The position numbers and the translations under genes are program-made. Below are positions 59,487 to 64,000 of a DNA stretch of 64,000 bases, piece after piece (position 1 is the stretch's first letter; each line of letters begins with the position of its first letter). The notes under the pieces are model-generated. The model saw nothing but the letters and a program-made list of their open reading frames with translations, made no database searches and was not told the DNA's origin. Location of the stretch: contig DAOOPM010000015.1 of NCBI GenBank assembly GCA_035388225.1, positions 19,213 to 83,212 on the forward strand. Direction: 5' to 3'. Source of the DNA: SB25 sp029560875. GTDB taxonomy: Bacteria; Bacteroidota; Bacteroidia; Bacteroidales; Tenuifilaceae.

Positions 59487-59661
59487 ATAAAATTCAAATT
59501 AAAACAGGGAAGAACAGAATATAACAAATTTCATACCGTTAAATACACCCTGAAGCAAAAGTAATAATAGAGAATGTATTAATAGAAAAACCATCGTAAT
59601 ATTTTAATTCGTTATCATATAAAGTTTGGGTTTGATATCTCATATAACTCAAGAGATTTAA

Positions 59662-59696
59662 AAAAATAAAAAGCGCCTCCATTTCTGAAGGCGCTT
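59662..59696 (-). terminator. Terminator of ppdK (minus strand)
   Basis: On the minus strand AAGCGCCT ... AGGCGCTT hairpin (59671-59696), then TTTTATTTTTTT. Confidence 0.9.
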
Positions 59697-59715
59697 CTAA
59701 AACTATACAGAAAGT

Positions 59716-62442
59716 TTATTTACCAAACTTAATGCTTGCTTGAGCAGAAGCTAAACGAGCAATTGGAACACGGAAAGGAGAGCAGCTAACATAAGTTAAG
59801 CCTGTTTTGAAGCAGAACTCAACAGATGCAGGATCGCCACCTTGTTCACCGCAAATACCTACCTTAAGGTCGCTACGAGTAGCACGTCCTTTTGTAACAG
59901 CCATTTCCACTAACTGTCCAACACCGCTTTGGTCAAGTGTTTGGAATGGGTCAGCAGCAAGCATCTTATTATCTAGGTAGTCGTTCATGAAACCACCAAT
60001 ATCATCGCGGCTGAAACCGAATGTCATCTGGGTTAGGTCGTTTGTACCAAACGAGAAGAACTCAGCAGTCTTAGCCATACGGTCAGCAAGTAAGCATGCA
60101 CGTGGAATTTCAATCATAGTACCATACTTGTACTTAATCTCTTTTACACCAAACTTAGCGCAAACCTCTGCGTAAACGCGGTCAGCAATTTTCTTGGTGA
60201 AATCAAGTTCAGATACGTCGCAGGTAACAGGAACCATAATCTCTGGATGTGGTTGGTGACCTTCTTTAATCAACTCAACAGCTGATTCGAAGATAGCACG
60301 AATTTGCATCTCAGAAACCTCTGGGTATGTAACACCAAGACGAACACCACGGTGTCCCATCATTGGGTTCGACTCATGTAAAGCCTCACCACGTTTAGCA
60401 ACAGCAGCGGCAGTAATACCTAATGCCTTAGCAAGTTCTGCTTGTTTCTCTTCGCTTTGTGGAACGAACTCGTGTAGAGGTGGGTCTAGTAAACGGAAGG
60501 TTACAGGAAGAGTATCCATAGCTAGCATAGTAGCTTTGATATCCTTCTTAACAAATACGAATAACTCATCAAGTGCACTACGACGCTCTTTCTCGCCATC
60601 GCTTAGAATCATCTTACGAAGCAAGAATAATGGTTGCTCAGAACCTTTACCGTAGAACATATGCTCAGTACGGAAAAGACCAATACCTTCAGCACCAAAT
60701 TCACGGGCAATTCTTGCATCATCTGGAGTATCAGCATTGGTACGAACACCCATCTTGCGATGCTTGTCAACAATCTTCATGAACTCTTGGAAACGAGGAT
60801 TTTCAGAAGCATCCATCAAAGGAAGTGAACCTGTGTAAACATGCCCTTTTGTTCCGTTCAAAGTAAGGATATCACCTTCTTTAATAACGATATCGGTACC
60901 AGGTATTTTTGCAGTTTTCTTTGCAACATCAACATGCATACCACCAGCACCAACAATACAGCATTTACCCCATCCACGAGCAACAAGCGCAGCGTGTGAG
61001 GTCATACCGCCACGAGCAGTAAGAATACCCTCTGCAGCACGCATACCTTCAACATCCTCTGGGTTAGTTTCTTCACGAACTAGAATAACTTTTTCACCTT
61101 TACGGTTCCATGCAACAGCGTCCTCAGCAGTGAAAACAACTTTACCTACAGCAGCACCAGGACCAGCAGGTAAACCTTTTACAATTGGAGAAACCTTTTT
61201 CTCCTCAGCAGGGTTACAAATTGGGTGAAGTAATTCGTCTAATTGAGCAGGGTCAACACGCAATACTGCAGTTTTCTCATCAATTAGTTTTTCATGTAGC
61301 ATATCCATAGCCATGTTCAATGCTGCGGTACCAGTACGTTTACCAGCACGACACTGTAACATGTAAAGTTTACCTTCCTGAATGGTGAACTCGATATCAA
61401 GCATATCCTTGAACGATTTCTCAAGGGTATTGCGGATTGCATCTAGCTCTTTGTATGTTCCAGGCATTAACTCTTGCATACTGTGCAAGTGCTTGTTTTG
61501 CTCGTTCTTTGTATCGTCGTTTAGTGGGTTTGGAGTGCGGATACCAGCAACCACGTCTTCGCCCTGAGCGTTAACTAACCACTCACCGTAGAAGATATTG
61601 TCGCCAGTTGCAGGGTTACGGGTGAAAGCAACACCAGTTGCAGAAGAATCGCCCATATTGCCGAACACCATTGCCTGAACGTTAACAGCAGTACCCCAAT
61701 TATCGGGAATACCCTCGATACGACGGTACGAAACTGCTTTTTTACCATTCCAACTCTTGAATACAGCTTTAATACCACCAACTAATTGCTCTTTTGCATC
61801 ATCGGGGAACTCTTTACCTAACGAACTCTTAACGCGTTTCTTGAACTCTTCAGCCAAAGTCTTAAGATCATCAGCAGATAAATCTGTATCGGATTTGCAA
61901 CCTTTACTGTGCTTGTACTCGTCAAGCATATCGTCAAGTTGCTTACGGATACCTTTACCATCAACTGGCTCTAGTCCTTCTGCTTTCTCCATCACCACGT
62001 CAGCGTACATCATAATTAAACGACGGTACGAGTCGTAAACAAAACGTGGGTTGTTGGTTTTCTTAAGAAGACCAGGAATTGTAGCCGAGCAAAGACCAAT
62101 GTTAAGTACTGTATCCATCATACCAGGCATTGAACTACGAGCACCTGAACGGCAACTTAAAAGAAGAGCATTTTCAGAATCGCCATACTTCATTCCCATT
62201 GCCTTCTCAACATCTGCCATTGCAGTCCAAACTTGCTCCATCAAATCAGCTGGAAGCTCATTATTATTTGCATAATAATCGTTACAAGTTTCGGTTGTAA
62301 TGGTGAATCCTGCAGGTACAGGAAGTCCCAATAGACACATCTCGGCCAGGTTGGCTCCTTTTCCACCAAGCAGATTTTTCATATCTGCTTTTCCTTCGGC
62401 TGTTTTGTTACCGAAGAAATAAACGCGTTTTACTTTTGACAT
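59716..62442 (-). CDS. ppdK: Pyruvate, phosphate dikinase
   Basis: A 908-aa enzyme interconverting pyruvate, ATP and Pi with PEP, AMP and PPi. N-terminal ATP-grasp ('FFGNKTAEGKADMKNLLGGKGANLAEM' in parts; 'SCRSGARSSMPGMMDTVLNIG'), the swivelling phospho-His domain ('ARGGMTSHAALVARGWGKCCIVG', His about 455) and a C-terminal PEP/pyruvate barrel ('EGIGLFRTEHMFY', 'FSFGTNDLTQMTFGFSRDD', 'GICGEQGGDP') are complete. Length is normal. It is central to PPi-linked glycolysis or gluconeogenesis in many anaerobes. Monocistronic. Confidence 0.98.
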   Translation of the reverse strand: MSKVKRVYFFGNKTAEGKADMKNLLGGKGANLAEMCLLGLPVPAGFTITTETCNDYYANNNELPADLMEQVWTAMADVEKAMGMKYGDSENALLLSCRSGARSSMPGMMDTVLNIGLCSATIPGLLKKTNNPRFVYDSYRRLIMMYADVVMEKAEGLEPVDGKGIRKQLDDMLDEYKHSKGCKSDTDLSADDLKTLAEEFKKRVKSSLGKEFPDDAKEQLVGGIKAVFKSWNGKKAVSYRRIEGIPDNWGTAVNVQAMVFGNMGDSSATGVAFTRNPATGDNIFYGEWLVNAQGEDVVAGIRTPNPLNDDTKNEQNKHLHSMQELMPGTYKELDAIRNTLEKSFKDMLDIEFTIQEGKLYMLQCRAGKRTGTAALNMAMDMLHEKLIDEKTAVLRVDPAQLDELLHPICNPAEEKKVSPIVKGLPAGPGAAVGKVVFTAEDAVAWNRKGEKVILVREETNPEDVEGMRAAEGILTARGGMTSHAALVARGWGKCCIVGAGGMHVDVAKKTAKIPGTDIVIKEGDILTLNGTKGHVYTGSLPLMDASENPRFQEFMKIVDKHRKMGVRTNADTPDDARIAREFGAEGIGLFRTEHMFYGKGSEQPLFLLRKMILSDGEKERRSALDELFVFVKKDIKATMLAMDTLPVTFRLLDPPLHEFVPQSEEKQAELAKALGITAAAVAKRGEALHESNPMMGHRGVRLGVTYPEVSEMQIRAIFESAVELIKEGHQPHPEIMVPVTCDVSELDFTKKIADRVYAEVCAKFGVKEIKYKYGTMIEIPRACLLADRMAKTAEFFSFGTNDLTQMTFGFSRDDIGGFMNDYLDNKMLAADPFQTLDQSGVGQLVEMAVTKGRATRSDLKVGICGEQGGDPASVEFCFKTGLTYVSCSPFRVPIARLASAQASIKFGK

Positions 62443-62803
62443 TTATGTATCAGATTTAATTAAACTATTGATTGATATTTACTTATTAACAAACGAACAC
62501 TTTGTGAGTTTACAAAATTATTAAAAAAATTGGAATGACACATTTTTGATTATCGGCTTAAGTGTTAAACAATCGCAAACGATTGAAAGCGTGAGGCAAT
62601 TCGACAATTAGTGAATGAGACAATTAGACAATTTGAAAATGGTAAGATTTGAATAATATTGTGAAGTTTTAAGATTTGATAAGGCCATATCATTTCTTTG
62701 AAGTTTGACCAATAAAGATTATTTTGGTGAGGTGTTAAACTTATAATTTATATATCATTCTAATAAACATCAACGACTTAAAACAAACATAAAACCTAAT
62801 AAT
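62443..62803. other. Divergent intergenic region between ppdK and the DPP-IV-like gene
   Basis: 361 bases with no visible gene. It holds the ppdK -7 box (minus strand, 62513-62520), a perfect 6-bp-stem hairpin CAATCG-CAAA-CGATTG at 62570-62585, and a stretch at about 62595-62640 in which GACAATTA/GACAATTT occurs three times. It looks like a decayed dispersed repeat. Confidence 0.5.
62513..62520 (-). promoter_or_regulatory. -7 box of ppdK (minus strand)
   Basis: Minus-strand TAATTTTG, an exact TAnnTTTG match, about 71 bp upstream of the ppdK ATG. Confidence 0.5.
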
Positions 62804-64000
62804 ATGAGAAACACTCGTAAATGTTTATGGCTATTGGTAATAGCATTAATGTTTATCCCTCAGTTTAACTTTGCACAAAAAGCTAAAATTACCCTTGAGG
62901 ATTTGTTCAAAAAAGGAACATTTCGCTCAAAGAGCGTATATGGTTTAACATCGATGAACGATGGTGAGCATTACTCGGCCTACAATGCAAAGCGTCAGGT
63001 AGCCAAGTTCAAATACGCTACTGGTGATGAAGTTGCAACACTATTCGACCCAGCAGAATTTACAACGAACGAAGATATGAAGGAATTTGGCGGATACCAG
63101 TTTAGTCCTGCTGAAGATAAGATGCTGATTGAAACCAAAAACGACTATATCTACCGTCACTCATACACCACAATCAACTATATCTACGATTTGAAATCTA
63201 AAACGTTAACCCCGCTTTCGAAGAATGGTGCGCAGATGAATGCCACATTCTCGCCCGATGGCAACTGGGTTAGTTTTGTTCGCGACAACAATATCTATAT
63301 TGTAAACCTCACCAACTTTGAGGAAACCCAAATAACAACCGACGGTCTTTACAATAATATTATTAACGGTGCGGCGGACTGGGTTTACGAGGAGGAATTT
63401 GCCCTCACAACTGGTATGCAATGGTCGCCTGATTCCAAGAAATTAGCGTTCTACCGTTTCGACGAGAGTAAGGTGAAAATGTTCAATATGACAATGTTCG
63501 AGAATAAACTTTACCCCGAGAACTATACTTTTAAGTACCCTAAAGCAGGTGAAACAAACTCTGTGGTTAGCATTCACACATACGATTTAGGTGCTAAAAC
63601 TACCACTAATATAGATGTTGGCTCCGAAACCGACCAGTACATTGCTCGTATTTTCTGGACAACCAATCCAAACCAGCTAAGTATGCTAAGGCTAAACAGA
63701 CTTCAGAATAAAATTGACATAATGCTAGCCGATGCAACCACTGGAAATTCAAGTATATTGTACTCCGAAACAAACAAGTATTATGTTGAGGAGCCAAACG
63801 ATAATTACCTAACCTTTACCCCCGATGGTAAGAGTTTTATTATAACTTCGGAGATGGATGGCTACAAGCATATCTACCTTTACGGAATGGATGGCAAACT
63901 TATTCGCCAATTAACCAAAGGGACTAACGAGGTTACCAACATCTACGGTTACGACGCTGCAAAAAAAGTTGTTTACTACTCTGCTTACGACAACTCACCC
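62804..64000 (+). CDS. Dipeptidyl peptidase IV-like S9 peptidase, 5' part (cut by window end)
   Basis: The frame is open from ATG 62804 to the window edge (399 codons). A signal peptide (FIPQFNFAQ, about 24) is followed by the DPPIV_N beta-propeller: 'SVYGLTSMNDGEHYSAYN', 'NYIYDLKSKTLTPLS', 'NATFSPDGNWVSFVRDNNIYI'. 'ADWVYEEEFALTTGMQWSPD' carries the Glu pair that in DPP-IV binds the free N-terminus of the substrate. The catalytic alpha/beta-hydrolase domain must lie beyond the window. It should cleave Xaa-Pro or similar dipeptides from peptides in the periplasm. Confidence 0.93.
   Translation, partial: MRNTRKCLWLLVIALMFIPQFNFAQKAKITLEDLFKKGTFRSKSVYGLTSMNDGEHYSAYNAKRQVAKFKYATGDEVATLFDPAEFTTNEDMKEFGGYQFSPAEDKMLIETKNDYIYRHSYTTINYIYDLKSKTLTPLSKNGAQMNATFSPDGNWVSFVRDNNIYIVNLTNFEETQITTDGLYNNIINGAADWVYEEEFALTTGMQWSPDSKKLAFYRFDESKVKMFNMTMFENKLYPENYTFKYPKAGETNSVVSIHTYDLGAKTTTNIDVGSETDQYIARIFWTTNPNQLSMLRLNRLQNKIDIMLADATTGNSSILYSETNKYYVEEPNDNYLTFTPDGKSFIITSEMDGYKHIYLYGMDGKLIRQLTKGTNEVTNIYGYDAAKKVVYYSAYDNSP

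Noticed and set aside
1..64000. tRNA, rRNA, CRISPR, insertion sequences or prophage
   Set aside because: Reading the gaps on both strands gave no tRNA-like TTCGA loop context, repeat-spacer array, transposase or integrase.

Overview
The window is chromosomal DNA from a member of the Bacteroidota, most likely a Bacteroidales/Marinilabiliales-type bacterium. The evidence is AT-rich sequence, SusC/BtuB-like TonB receptors paired with lipoproteins (HmuY-like, DUF4249), DUF4252 proteins, a class II photolyase, PatB, tryptophanase and PPDK. Several genes also have the Bacteroidota promoter, TTTG-like then about 20 bp then TAnnTTTG, and Shine-Dalgarno sequences are largely absent. I see no rRNA, tRNA, CRISPR array, transposase or prophage. 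Several starts below are moved downstream of the longest possible reading frame, because a signal peptide, a family N-terminus or a promoter box inside the longer frame favours the shorter one.

Layout: 0-3 kb, TonB receptor plus HmuY-like lipoprotein. 3-6.3 kb, rsgA, then a minus-strand operon resembling E. coli ygiBC (ATP-grasp GSP-synthase-like enzyme, small lipoprotein with a VTRGGFG tail, another lipoprotein). 6.5-10.1 kb, a secreted aspartyl protease with PDZ, then a tightly coupled DUF4252 / ECF sigma / anti-sigma-like / DUF4252 operon. 10.2-13 kb, DUF416, TrpF-like and DinB-like genes and an RsmH family methyltransferase. 13-19 kb, a SulP-STAS-carbonic anhydrase fusion, thioesterase, hybrid histidine kinase, CsaA, DUF1456 and a pentapeptide-repeat protein. 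19-25 kb (minus), phosphodiesterase, photolyase, DHOD-like flavoprotein, serine hydrolase and a lipoprotein. 25-31 kb, CPA2 antiporter, sugar MFS carrier, PEGA-caspase lipoprotein and an AT-rich RES-domain gene. 31-40 kb, TonB/DUF4249 pair, a very large ABC transporter, PPK2 and small hydrolases. 40-52 kb, S9 hydrolase, AlaX-like, TPR-SpoIIE phosphatase, DMT, PatB, tryptophanase with a long leader, MATE, a small conserved protein and a nucleoside MFS carrier. 52-55.6 kb, a molybdenum cofactor operon (moeA-moaA-moaC-MOSC/mogA fusion). 55.6-64 kb, thioredoxin, CCA-adding-type enzyme, a lipoprotein plus ankyrin/beta-barrel pair, PPDK and the 5' part of a DPP-IV-like peptidase cut by the window end.

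Most of this is ordinary core and envelope biology. The parts most worth a second look are: the roughly 200-nt leader of tryptophanase, with a 24-codon ORF that recalls TnaC; the ygiBC-like operon; the sigma operon flanked by DUF4252 paralogues; the SulP-carbonic anhydrase fusion; the antitoxin-less RES gene behind a caspase lipoprotein; and the ankyrin-barrel outer-membrane protein.
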